This document shows, in pieces, positions 54,759 through 63,196 of a stretch of 64,000 nt of DNA; within the stretch, counting starts at the first letter, position 1, and every line of letters starts with the position of its first letter. Below the pieces are notes generated by a model, which was not told the origin of the DNA, did no database searches, and saw only the letters and a program-made list of their open reading frames with translations. The position numbers and the translations under genes are program-made. The stretch is from Streptomyces coffeae. Lineage in GTDB: Bacteria; Actinomycetota; Actinomycetes; Streptomycetales; Streptomycetaceae. The stretch covers positions 124,001 through 188,000 of the forward strand of contig NZ_JAERRF010000011.1 of the NCBI RefSeq assembly GCF_016741875.1, in the 5' to 3' direction.

Positions 54759-55970
54759 TCAGGGTTGGCCGTAGCCGTCCAGGAAGGTGCCGATCCGGGT
54801 CACCGCGTCGGCCAGATCCTCCTTGGCCGGGAGTGTGACGATGCGGAAGTGATCAGGCTCCGGCCAGTTGAAGCCCGTACCGTGCACGATCATGATCTTC
54901 TCGGTGCGCAGCAGATCGAGCACCATCTGCCGGTCGTCCTTGATCTTGTAGACCTTGGGGTCCAGCTTGGGGAACGCGTACAGCGCGCCCTTGGGCTTGA
55001 CGCAGGTCACGCCCGGGATCTGGGTCAGCAGCTCATAGGCGGTATCGCGCTGCTCCACCAGCCGCCCGCCCGGCAGTACCAGGTCGGTGATCGACTGACG
55101 GCCGCCGAGGGCGGTGGCCACCGCGTGCTGCGCGGGCATGTTGGCGCACAGCCGCATATTGGCCAGGATCGTCAGCCCCTCCAGATAGCTGCCCGCGTGG
55201 GCCTTCGGACCGCAGACCGCGAGCCAGCCGCTGCGGTAGCCCGCGACCCGGTACGCCTTGGAGAGCCCGTTGAAGGTGAGGGTCAGCAGATCCGGGGCGA
55301 CCGAGGTGGTGGGGGTGTGGGTGGCGTCGTCGTAGAGGATCTTGTCGTAGATCTCGTCGGAGCAGACGATCAGCCGGTGGCGGCGGGCGATGTCGGTGAT
55401 CCCGCGCAGCACCTCTTCGCTGTAGACCGCACCCGTGGGGTTGTTCGGGTTGATGATCACGATCGCCTTGGTGCGGTCGGTCACCTTGCGCTCGATGTCG
55501 GCGAGGTCCGGCAGCCAGTCCGACTGCTCGTCGCAGCGGTAGTGCACGGCGGTGCCGCCGGAGAGCGAGACCGCGGCGGTCCACAGCGGATAGTCGGGGG
55601 AGGGGACCAGCACCTCGTCGCCGTCGTCCAGCAGCGCCTGCATGGACATCTGGATCAGCTCGGAGACGCCGTTGCCCAGGAAGATGTCCTCGACGTCGAG
55701 GTCGATCCCCTTGGTCTGGTAGTGCTGCATCACCGCGCGGCGGGCGGAGAGCAGGCCCTTGGCGTCGCCATAGCCATGGGCGTCGCCGAGGTTGCGGAGC
55801 ATGTCCTCGAGGATCTCCGGCGGGCACTCGAAGCCGAAGGTCGCCGGGTTGCCGGTGTTCAGCTTGAGGATGCGGTGACCTGCTGCCTCCAGTCGCATCG
55901 CCTCCTCGAGCACCGGGCCACGGATTTCGTAGCAGACGTTGGCGAGCTTCGTGGACTGGATCACCTGCAT
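54759..55970 (-). CDS. PLP-dependent aminotransferase (alanine-transaminase type)
   Basis: A 403-residue class I aminotransferase similar to AlaA/AlaC-type alanine transaminases. The start VIQSTKLANVCYEIRGPVLEEAMRLEAAGHRILKLNTGNP is characteristic. The PLP lysine is in FNGLSKAYRVAGYRSGW, and PNNPTGAVY, SDEIYDKILYD and FRIVTLPAKEDL are normal. ATG 55970 was chosen because the conserved start begins there; the frame runs 17 codons further upstream. Confidence 0.9.
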   Translation of the reverse strand: MQVIQSTKLANVCYEIRGPVLEEAMRLEAAGHRILKLNTGNPATFGFECPPEILEDMLRNLGDAHGYGDAKGLLSARRAVMQHYQTKGIDLDVEDIFLGNGVSELIQMSMQALLDDGDEVLVPSPDYPLWTAAVSLSGGTAVHYRCDEQSDWLPDLADIERKVTDRTKAIVIINPNNPTGAVYSEEVLRGITDIARRHRLIVCSDEIYDKILYDDATHTPTTSVAPDLLTLTFNGLSKAYRVAGYRSGWLAVCGPKAHAGSYLEGLTILANMRLCANMPAQHAVATALGGRQSITDLVLPGGRLVEQRDTAYELLTQIPGVTCVKPKGALYAFPKLDPKVYKIKDDRQMVLDLLRTEKIMIVHGTGFNWPEPDHFRIVTLPAKEDLADAVTRIGTFLDGYGQP

Positions 55971-56049
55971 GTCGGCCACCTTACGGCGGTGCCACCGGCG
56001 GCGCTCGGTGTTTTTCACCACGTGGACGGTGCGCGGAAGCCCGGAGGGC

Positions 56050-56071
56050 GGCGTACGCCGGGGCGTACGCC
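56050..56071. terminator. Short hairpin between aminotransferase and deacylase
   Basis: GGCGTACGC and GCGTACGCC pair over CGGG (9 bp), 37 bases downstream of the deacylase stop on that strand, consistent with a terminator for the D-amino-acid unit. Confidence 0.5.
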
Positions 56072-56108
56072 ACCGCCGACCCGGCGGCGGAGCGGTTCGC
56101 CCGGCCGG

Positions 56109-57731
56109 TCAGCCCGGGTGGCGCCGTACCGACCGGCCCGCCAGCACGCTGGTCCTGCGGCCGTCCTCCACCACGAACCGGCCGTCGATCAGGACGTGCG
56201 GAATCCCCACCGGAAGGGTGCGCGGCGCCTCGTACGTCGAGCCCGCCGCGACCGTCCGCGGATCGAAGAGCACCAGGTCCGCCCGGTACCCCTCGCGCAC
56301 CAGACCTCGGTCCGGCAGCCGTAGCCGGGCTGCCGGGCGGCCGGTCAGATGGGCCACGCACTCCTCCAGTGGGAGCACCCCGAGCTCGCGCACATAGCGG
56401 CCCAGATAGTGGGGGAAGGTGCCGTACGCGCGCGGATGCGGTTTGGCGCCGTGCAGGATGCCGTCGCTGCCGCCGGTGTGCACGGGGTGTTTCATGATCG
56501 CCCGGACGTTCTCCTCATGGCCGACGTGGAGCAGGATCGTCGGCCCGAGCCGGTCCGCGAGCAGCAGCCGGCGCGCGGTGGCCCAGGGCGCCTCACCGCG
56601 CTCCCGCGCGCTCCGCGCGACCGTCCGGCCGATGTGGTCGCCGAGGCCCGGGTCGCTCACCCCGGAGATCTCGATGGTGTCCCAGTCGATCGGTACCCCG
56701 TGGCAGCCGTCCGCCCCCTCCTCCTCCATGACCCGCCGGATCCGCTCCGCCGTCGCGTCGTCCCGCAGCCGGGCGAGCATCGCCTCCGGTCCGCCCTCGG
56801 CGGCCCAGCTCGGCAGCATCGCGGCGAGCGTGGTGCAGCCGGGGAGGTACGGATAGCTGTCCAGGGTGATGTCGGCGCCCTCGGCGAGCGCCGCGTCGAG
56901 CAGGGCGAGCAGTGCGGGGGCGCGGCCCTCGTTCACCCCGAAGTTCAAGGTGGCGTGGGCCAGGTGCAGCGCACAGCCCGCCTCACGGGTGAGCGCCACC
57001 ATCTCCTCGTACGCGCGCAGGGCGCCCGCGCCGTAGGAGCGGTGGTGCGGGCAGTAGTAGCCGCCGTACGCGGCGACGACCCGGCACAGCTCGGTGAGTT
57101 CGGCGTCCGAGGCGTACATCCCGGGGGTGTAGGTGAGCCCGGAGGACATCCCGACCGCGCCCTGTTCCAGTCCCTCGGCCACCAGCTGCTTCATCCGGGC
57201 GAGTTCACCGGGGTCGGCGGCGCGGTCCTCCCAGCCGAGCGCGAGCATCCGCACGGTGCCCTGCGGGACGAGATACGCGGCGTTGACCGCGATGCCCTCG
57301 CCGTCGAAGCCGCGGTCGAGGCGGTCCAGGTAGCCGCCCACATCGCGCCAGTCGAAGTCGATGTCCGTACTTCCGGGCGCACCGCCGTTCCAGCCGGTGA
57401 TGGCGGTGCGGATCTGGGCAAGCGTGCGGTCGTCGACGGGCGCGTAGGAGAGCCCGTCCTGTCCGATGACCTCCAGGGTGACGCCCTGGGCGGCCTTCGC
57501 GGAGTGGTCGGGGTCGCGGAGCAGCGCAAGATCGCTGTGCGCGTGCATGTCGATGAAGCCGGGGGAGAGGGCCAGGCCGTCGGCGTCCACCACGCGCCGT
57601 CCGCTCGGCCGCGGTCCGCCGCCCTCCCGGACGACGGCGGCGATCCGGCCGCCGTCCACGGCCACATCGGCCCGGAAGGCGGCACCTCCGGTGCCGTCGA
57701 TGACGTGTGCGTCGCGGATGACCAGGTCCAT
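56109..57731 (-). CDS. N-acyl-D-amino-acid deacylase (D-aminoacylase)
   Basis: A 540-residue amidohydrolase that frees D-amino acids from N-acyl forms. The metal motif is GFIDMHAHSDLALLRDPDHSAKAAQGVTLEVIGQDG; further ligands are in YYCPHHRSYG, HLAHATLNFG and HPYLPGCTTLA. Where the Alcaligenes enzyme has a metal-bridging Cys (GNCG), this protein has GQDG, as some Streptomyces homologues do. ATG 57731. It lies 109 bp behind the D-amino-acid deaminase on the same strand, with a hairpin between. Confidence 0.88.
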   Translation of the reverse strand: MDLVIRDAHVIDGTGGAAFRADVAVDGGRIAAVVREGGGPRPSGRRVVDADGLALSPGFIDMHAHSDLALLRDPDHSAKAAQGVTLEVIGQDGLSYAPVDDRTLAQIRTAITGWNGGAPGSTDIDFDWRDVGGYLDRLDRGFDGEGIAVNAAYLVPQGTVRMLALGWEDRAADPGELARMKQLVAEGLEQGAVGMSSGLTYTPGMYASDAELTELCRVVAAYGGYYCPHHRSYGAGALRAYEEMVALTREAGCALHLAHATLNFGVNEGRAPALLALLDAALAEGADITLDSYPYLPGCTTLAAMLPSWAAEGGPEAMLARLRDDATAERIRRVMEEEGADGCHGVPIDWDTIEISGVSDPGLGDHIGRTVARSARERGEAPWATARRLLLADRLGPTILLHVGHEENVRAIMKHPVHTGGSDGILHGAKPHPRAYGTFPHYLGRYVRELGVLPLEECVAHLTGRPAARLRLPDRGLVREGYRADLVLFDPRTVAAGSTYEAPRTLPVGIPHVLIDGRFVVEDGRRTSVLAGRSVRRHPG

Positions 57732-57793
57732 GGCGGCTGCCGCCTCTCTTCCGGCTGCGCGGTGCGCGCGGACGGTCCGGTACGTGACGGTAC

Positions 57794-57820
57794 GCCCGGC
57801 CCTTGCGTGCGGGGCCGGGC
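57794..57820. terminator. Hairpin between deaminase and deacylase
   Basis: GCCCGGCCC and GGGCCGGGC pair (9 bp) around a 9-base loop. It may attenuate, rather than end, transcription between two functionally linked genes. Confidence 0.55.
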
Positions 57821-57840
57821 GGTTTCCCCGGTCCCCGGGA

Positions 57841-59142
57841 TCAGAAGAAGGTGCGGATGTAGTCCGTGACCGTTCCGTCCGCTTCGGCCACCGGGATCAG
57901 CTGCCACTTGTCGAAGCTGGTGCACGGATGGGAGAGACCGAGGGCCACCCAGTCGCCGATCTCCAGCTCCGCGCCCTCCGCGACCGCGATCCAGGCGTGC
58001 TGGTCGGAGAGGCCGGTGACGGTGAGGCCGGTGGCCGGGCGGGTGGAGCCGTCCCGGGCGGAGCGGACGACCTGGGGCTCGGGCAGGTCCAGGTCGTGCG
58101 CGGCGTCCCGCTTGCCCGCGTTGAGGAACGCCTGGCCGGGTTCGGGGCGGGAGACGACCTGGGCCCACAGCCGGAAGGCGGGGTGCAGCTCGCCCTCCTC
58201 CGGGATCCGGTTGAACGGGGTCCGCTTGCGGTAGTGGCCGTCGTCGTGGGAGACGTACGCGCCCGAGCGCAGCAGCTTCAGCACCGGCCGGGAGAGCTCG
58301 GGAAGGTCCGCGAGGACCTCCGCCACCACGTCGAACCACGCGCTGCCGCCCGCGCTCACCACGATCTCGTCCGTCGCGCCGAGCTCCGCGAAGCGGCCCT
58401 CCGCGTCGAACCCGGCGGCCAGCGCGGTGAGCCGGCGCATCCAGGTCCGGACCCGCTCGGCGTCCGCCTTCGGCACCTCGGCCTCGTATCCGGCGACGCC
58501 CACCAGCCGCAGGGTGGAGGCGGCGGCCACCGCGTCGGCGACCTCGGTGCACTCGGCCTCGGTACGCACCCCGGTCCGCGCGCCCTCGCCCGCGCCGAGT
58601 TCGACCACGACGTCCATCGGGCGGCGGGCGCCCGCCTCGCGCAGCGCCGCGTCCATCAGCTCGACACCGCGGGTGGAGTCGACGTAGGTGATGAGGCGGA
58701 AGCCGGGGTCGGCGTCGAGCTCGCCCGCGAGCCAGTGCAGGGCGGCGGCGTCCACGACCTCGTTGGCCAGGAAGATCCGCTGGATGCCGAAGGCCCGGTA
58801 CATCCGCACATGGGAGGGGAGGGCGGCGGTGATCCCCCAGGCACCGTGGGCGAGTTGGCGCTCGAAGAGCTGCGGGGCCATCGAGGTCTTGCCGTGCGGG
58901 GCGAAGGCCAGCCCGTGGGCGGCGGAGTAGCGCTCCATCTCCAGGAGGTTGTGCTCCAGAGCCTCGGCCGACAGAGCCAGCACCGGTGTGGTGAATCCGC
59001 CGGTGAACAGGGAGCGCCGCTCGGCGGCCAGTTCGCCGAGCGTACGGCCTTCGGCGGCCGGGGGAAGCCCCTTGAAACGGTGGTCGACACGCTCCTCCGC
59101 GAGCCCCGCGAGGGGCGACGGGTCGCAGTGGTCGGTGGCCAT
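57841..59142 (-). CDS. D-serine-dehydratase-like amino acid deaminase
   Basis: A 433-residue fold-III PLP protein like eukaryotic D-serine dehydratase and D-threonine aldolase. The PLP lysine is in FAPHGKTSMAPQLF; the C-terminal metal site SHPCTSFDKWQLIP (HxC) is intact. It would release ammonia and a keto acid from a D-amino acid. ATG 59142 has GGAGGAG. Its neighbours, a D-aminoacylase and a RidA (which clears reactive enamine products), support that role. Confidence 0.87.
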   Translation of the reverse strand: MATDHCDPSPLAGLAEERVDHRFKGLPPAAEGRTLGELAAERRSLFTGGFTTPVLALSAEALEHNLLEMERYSAAHGLAFAPHGKTSMAPQLFERQLAHGAWGITAALPSHVRMYRAFGIQRIFLANEVVDAAALHWLAGELDADPGFRLITYVDSTRGVELMDAALREAGARRPMDVVVELGAGEGARTGVRTEAECTEVADAVAAASTLRLVGVAGYEAEVPKADAERVRTWMRRLTALAAGFDAEGRFAELGATDEIVVSAGGSAWFDVVAEVLADLPELSRPVLKLLRSGAYVSHDDGHYRKRTPFNRIPEEGELHPAFRLWAQVVSRPEPGQAFLNAGKRDAAHDLDLPEPQVVRSARDGSTRPATGLTVTGLSDQHAWIAVAEGAELEIGDWVALGLSHPCTSFDKWQLIPVAEADGTVTDYIRTFF

Positions 59143-59164
59143 GGGGCTCCTCCATGTGGATCGA

Positions 59165-59200
59165 TTGCAGCATGTGCAACATTCATTGCGTATGACGCAC
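59165..59200. promoter_or_regulatory. Two phased IclR-type palindromes
   Basis: TTGCA-GCATG-TGCAA (59165-59179) and TTGCG-TATGA-CGCAC (59186-59200). Both fit an inverted repeat with a 5-bp spacer, centres 21 bp apart (two helical turns). They lie between the divergent deaminase and kinase operons, and an iclR gene is in the latter, so self-regulated control of the whole locus is likely. Confidence 0.75.
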
Positions 59201-59277
59201 AGCGCTGTCTAACATCCCGCCCAGCACCCGGTCAACGGGTGGTTCCGTACCCCGACCAGCGAGGAGCGAGACCGATC

Positions 59278-60393
59278 GTGCCTCATGCCGTGAGCGTCGA
59301 CATCGTGTGCCTCGGCGAGTCGTTGGTGACCTTCGTCCCGTCCCGGCCGGGCCGCCTCGCCGATGTGCCCTCCTTCGCGCGCGGTATCGGCGGGGCCGAG
59401 TCCAATGTCGCGTGTGGACTGGCCCGCCGCGGGCACAGCGCACGCTGGATCAGCAGAGTCGGCACGGACGGGTTCGGCGATCATCTGCTGACCGAGATCG
59501 CGGCCGCGGGGGTGGACGTCAGCCGGGTGCAGCGCGACCCCCGCCGCCCCACCGGTGTCTACTTCCGTACGGCCGGGGAGCGGGCGGTGGACCCCGCCCG
59601 TGTCGTCGGGCAGGACCCCGTCACCGGGGAGGGCCAGGGCGCGGAGCCGCCGGCCGAAGTCCTCTACTACCGGGCCGGTTCCGCCGCCGCGGCCATGTCC
59701 CCCTCACTGATGCCGCGGGAGCAGCTGTGGTCCGGCCGGATCCTCCATCTGACCGGGATCACCGCGGCCCTCTCCGACGGCTGTCTCGCCCTGATGCGCG
59801 AACTGACCACCCCCGCGCCCGGCCGACCGCTGGTCTCCTTCGACGTCAACTACCGCATGGCGCTGTGGCAGGACAAGGACCGGCACGGCCCCTCCGTCCT
59901 CCTCGCCCTCGCCCGCGGCTGCGATCTCGTCTTCGTCGGCGAGGACGAGGCGGGGGCCGCCTGGGGGGTGCGCGGTGCCGACGCGATCCGGGCGGCGCTG
60001 CCCGAACCGGCGGTGCTGGTCGTCAAACGGGGCGCCGCCGGAGCCACCGCCTACGTCCGCGGGCCCGGCGGAGCGGATACCGTCACCGCCGAACCCGCCC
60101 CGCGCGTCGAAGTGGTGGCGCCCGTCGGCGCGGGGGACGCCTTCGCCGCCGGGTTCCTCTCCGGCACCCTGCGCGGCCTGCCCGTCGCCGAACGGCTGCG
60201 CCACGGCCATCTGATGGCGGCCGCCGCGCTCACCGTCCCCGGCGACCTCGCCGCCCCGCCCTCCCGTGAGCGGGCCGATCGCCTGGTGGCACTCGATGCC
60301 GCCGCGTGGGGCACACTGCGATGCGGCCCCGGCCGGACGCATCCGGTGTCTTCGGGGCCCGAGACCGCAGCGGTGGAGGTATCCGAACCATGA
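59278..60393 (+). CDS. PfkB-family sugar kinase (2-keto-3-deoxygluconate kinase-like)
   Basis: A 371-residue ribokinase-fold kinase. The N-terminal VCLGESLVTFVPSRPGRLADV, FARGIGGAESNVACGLARRG and the C-terminal catalytic APVGAGDAFAAGFLSG are diagnostic; it resembles KDG kinases. GTG 59278 lies about 11 bases from GAGGAG; GTG 59290 is an alternative. It is the first gene of kinase-iclR-ridA and overlaps iclR by 4 bp. The partnership with D-amino-acid genes is unexplained by the usual substrate. Confidence 0.88.
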   Translation: MPHAVSVDIVCLGESLVTFVPSRPGRLADVPSFARGIGGAESNVACGLARRGHSARWISRVGTDGFGDHLLTEIAAAGVDVSRVQRDPRRPTGVYFRTAGERAVDPARVVGQDPVTGEGQGAEPPAEVLYYRAGSAAAAMSPSLMPREQLWSGRILHLTGITAALSDGCLALMRELTTPAPGRPLVSFDVNYRMALWQDKDRHGPSVLLALARGCDLVFVGEDEAGAAWGVRGADAIRAALPEPAVLVVKRGAAGATAYVRGPGGADTVTAEPAPRVEVVAPVGAGDAFAAGFLSGTLRGLPVAERLRHGHLMAAAALTVPGDLAAPPSRERADRLVALDAAAWGTLRCGPGRTHPVSSGPETAAVEVSEP

Positions 60394-61229
60394 GCCAGAC
60401 CGTCGCCCGAGCGCTATGCATCCTGCCGCTGCTGGCGGAGGGGCCCGCCAACCTGGAACAGGTCGCCACCCGGCTCGGGGTGCACAAGTCCACCGCGCTG
60501 CGGCTGCTGCGCACCCTGCACGAGCACGGCATGGTCTACCGCCAGCAGGACCAGCGCTACCGGCTCGGCGCCCGGCTGTTCGCGCTGGCGCAGCAGGCCG
60601 TGGAGAACCTGGACGTCCGGGAGATCGCCCATCCCCATCTGGTCGCGCTCAACGAACGGTGCGGGCACACCGTGCACCTCGCGGTGTACGAGGAGAACGA
60701 GGTCCTCTACATCGACAAGGTGGAGAGCCGCTACCCGGTGCGGATGTACTCGCGGATCGGCAAACCCGTCGCGATCACCGTGGCCGCCGTCGCCAAGCTG
60801 CTGCTGGCCGATCTACCGGAGCCGGAGCGGCGCGCGGTGGCCGAGCGGCTCACCTACCCCGCGTACACGGCCCGTTCGACACCGAACGCCACCGCGTTCC
60901 TCAAGGAACTGGCCACCGTGCGCGAACAGGGCTGGGCCACCGACCTCGGCGGCCACGAGGAGTCGATCAACTGCGTCGGGGCACCCATCCGGGGAGTGGA
61001 CGGCAGGGTCGTGGCCGCCTGCTCGGTATCGGCGCCCAATGTGGTGATCACCGCGGATGAACTCCTCACCCTGCTCCCGCTGGTGCGCCGCACCGCGGAG
61101 GCGATCAGCCGAGAGTACTCCGGAAGTACCCCCGCACCGGCCCCACATGATGCGATGGCGGTAGCGCCCCGGGCCGCAGGGCCCGAGGGAGGCACACCCG
61201 AGACGAGAACCGAGGAACCCCTTTCATGA
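60390..61229 (+). CDS. IclR-family regulator
   Basis: A 279-residue IclR regulator. The winged helix (ALCILPLLAEGPANLEQVATRLGVHKSTALRLLRTLHEHGMVYRQ) and effector domain (HLAVYEENEVLYIDKVESRYPVRMYSRIGKPVAITVAAVAKLLLADLPEPER...CVGAPIRGVDGRVVAACSVSAP) are complete. ATG 60390 overlaps the kinase stop (ATGA). The operator palindromes upstream fit a regulator of the divergent D-amino-acid operon. Confidence 0.95.
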   Translation: MSQTVARALCILPLLAEGPANLEQVATRLGVHKSTALRLLRTLHEHGMVYRQQDQRYRLGARLFALAQQAVENLDVREIAHPHLVALNERCGHTVHLAVYEENEVLYIDKVESRYPVRMYSRIGKPVAITVAAVAKLLLADLPEPERRAVAERLTYPAYTARSTPNATAFLKELATVREQGWATDLGGHEESINCVGAPIRGVDGRVVAACSVSAPNVVITADELLTLLPLVRRTAEAISREYSGSTPAPAPHDAMAVAPRAAGPEGGTPETRTEEPLS

Positions 61230-61639
61230 GCGAGAAGCTGCACAAGACCGCGATCACCCCGGCCGGACACACCACGCCGCCCGCCAAGTTCTCGCACGGC
61301 GTGAAGAAGGGCAACATCCTCCAGGTCGCCGGTCAGGTCGGCTTCGGCCCCGCGGTCCCGGGCCAGGCCCCGGCCCCGGTCGGGCCGACCCTGCGCGAGC
61401 AGTCCCTCCAGACCCTGCGCAATGTGCAGGCCGTCCTCGAAGAGGGCGGGGCGAGCTGGGAGGACGTGATGATGATGCGCATCTACCTCACCGACACCAG
61501 CCACTTCGCCGAATTCAACGCCGTGTACGACGCGTTCTTCGCGGACCTCAAGGAGGCGCCGTCGGCCCGTACGACGGTGTACGTCGGCCTTCCCGCCGGA
61601 CTGCTCGTCGAGATCGACGCGCTCGCCGTCCTCGGCTGA
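61226..61639 (+). CDS. RidA-family protein
   Basis: A 137-residue RidA/YjgF protein. It deaminates the reactive enamine/imine products of PLP dehydratases. The active Arg is in APSARTTVYVGLPAGLLVEIDALAVL. ATG 61226 overlaps iclR by 4 bp, so kinase, iclR and ridA are one operon. RidA beside a D-amino-acid deaminase is a coherent pair. Confidence 0.93.
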   Translation: MSEKLHKTAITPAGHTTPPAKFSHGVKKGNILQVAGQVGFGPAVPGQAPAPVGPTLREQSLQTLRNVQAVLEEGGASWEDVMMMRIYLTDTSHFAEFNAVYDAFFADLKEAPSARTTVYVGLPAGLLVEIDALAVLG

Positions 61640-61646
61640 TGCCTGT

Positions 61647-61683
61647 CCCCTCAAACCCCTGCGGTGAGCAGGGGTTTGAGGGG
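61647..61683. terminator. 16-bp hairpin terminator
   Basis: CCCCTCAAACCCCTGC pairs perfectly with its complement over GGTGA, between convergent ridA and the M14 gene. Confidence 0.85.
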
Positions 61684-61696
61684 CAGTGTCACCGGC

Positions 61697-63052
61697 TCAG
61701 CCGGTGCAGTACTGGTCCTCCTTGCCGATCGACCGGTACATGCAGTCCGCGTTCTCCAGGAGTTGGAGCACCGCGTCCTTGTTGCGCTCGGTCTCGCGCT
61801 GGATCACCTCGTCGGGCGGGTAGAAACCGCCCCCGCCGAAGGACGAGGGATACATCTCGAAGGTGTAGGCGAACACCTTCTGGGCGCCCCACAGCCAGTC
61901 GTCGATGGAGCCGTCGGTGATGTAGAGGTCGCTCGACTGCTCGGGCGTGTAGCCGTTGCTCGCGGCCATCTTCTTGCCGACGGCCGCGAACGCGTCGTGG
62001 TCGTCCTGGGTCATCCCGGTGGTGGTGTCGCTGTTCGTCCAGCCGAACGGCCACAGCACCAGCTCGCTGTAGGTGTGGAAGTCGATGGCGGCCTTGAGCT
62101 GCTGCTTTCCGCCGACCACCCGGCTGCGGGCGAAGTCCGCGACCACCTTGACCTCGGGGGCGGACTCGGCGCGGGCTCCGCGGTAGGTCTCGGACCCGGG
62201 GGAGCCTGAGGAGCCGCCGCAGCAGCCCCATTTGAAGTCCCAGTTGCGATTGAGGTCGGTGCCGACGGACGAAGAGCCGGAATTGGGCTGGCGGTTCTTG
62301 CGCCAGCTCCGGTACTGACCGGTGGCGATGTCGTACTCACCGCCGTCCGGGTTGAGGTCGGGGACGATCCAGATCTCGCGCCCGTCGACCGCCTTGGTGA
62401 TGCGGGAGTCGCTGCCGTAGCCGGTGGTCAGCTTGTTCACCAGATAGAGGGCCATCTCCACCGTGAGGTGCTCGCGCGCGTGCTGGTGAGCGGTGAACAG
62501 CACCTCGGGCTCGTCCTCGTCGGTGGCCACATTGTCGCTGATCTTGAGGGCGACGATGTCCCGGCCCTCGTACGACTTTCCGATGACGCGCTTGCTCAAG
62601 ATGGTGGGGTGCGCGGCGATCGCCTTGTCGATTTCGGCGTTGGCCTCGGCGTAGTTGTGGTACCCCGCATCGGCGGAGGGGAAGTCGAAGTGCTTGGCCC
62701 GGCCCTCGGCGCGGTCGGGCGGGCCGCCCAGCCGGCTGAGCCGGTAGCCGAGCGCGCGCAGCCGTTTCGCCTGCGCGGCGTTGGCGGTGACCACGAGGGA
62801 GCGGGCGTCCACCTCGTCGATGGAAACGCCGGTGGCGGTGATGGCGGAACGCTCCGCCGGGGTGGCCGGGCCCGCGACCTCGTACTGGACGACCTGTTCG
62901 TCGTCCGTGGCCGTGGGTGTGCTCCCGGCCGTGGCCTCGGGCGCGTGACCGGAAGCCGGGTCGTCGGCTTCGGCGGCGATGGGGGCGGCGAGGGCGAGGG
63001 CCAGCAGGGCGGCGAGGGCGGTGGCCCGTTTGCCGCGGATGCGTCGTCGCAT
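61697..63052 (-). CDS. Secreted M14 zinc carboxypeptidase
   Basis: A 451-residue secreted carboxypeptidase. The signal peptide (RATALAALLALALAAPIAAEA) ends near residue 28, then a propeptide, then the catalytic domain from about residue 130. Zinc ligands are in TAHQHAREHLTVEMALYL (HxxE) and the third His in AIDFHTYSELVLWPFG; the catalytic Glu is in YTFEMYPSSF. DLNRNWDFKWGCCGGSSGSPGSETYRG is the substrate site. ATG 63052 has GGAG. It would remove C-terminal residues from peptides outside the cell, divergent from a secreted protease. Confidence 0.94.
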   Translation of the reverse strand: MRRRIRGKRATALAALLALALAAPIAAEADDPASGHAPEATAGSTPTATDDEQVVQYEVAGPATPAERSAITATGVSIDEVDARSLVVTANAAQAKRLRALGYRLSRLGGPPDRAEGRAKHFDFPSADAGYHNYAEANAEIDKAIAAHPTILSKRVIGKSYEGRDIVALKISDNVATDEDEPEVLFTAHQHAREHLTVEMALYLVNKLTTGYGSDSRITKAVDGREIWIVPDLNPDGGEYDIATGQYRSWRKNRQPNSGSSSVGTDLNRNWDFKWGCCGGSSGSPGSETYRGARAESAPEVKVVADFARSRVVGGKQQLKAAIDFHTYSELVLWPFGWTNSDTTTGMTQDDHDAFAAVGKKMAASNGYTPEQSSDLYITDGSIDDWLWGAQKVFAYTFEMYPSSFGGGGFYPPDEVIQRETERNKDAVLQLLENADCMYRSIGKEDQYCTG

Positions 63053-63196
63053 GAGTTCTCCTGGGGGGTGGTTTTCTCCTGTGGGGGTGAAAGACGAGCG
63101 ACTGCTGCGCCAGTGTTCGACCATGTGCATGACACGGTCAAGGGTGGGAAATGGTCGTCAGGGAAGGAACTTCTCATCGAGGGAAGGGAACCCCCC

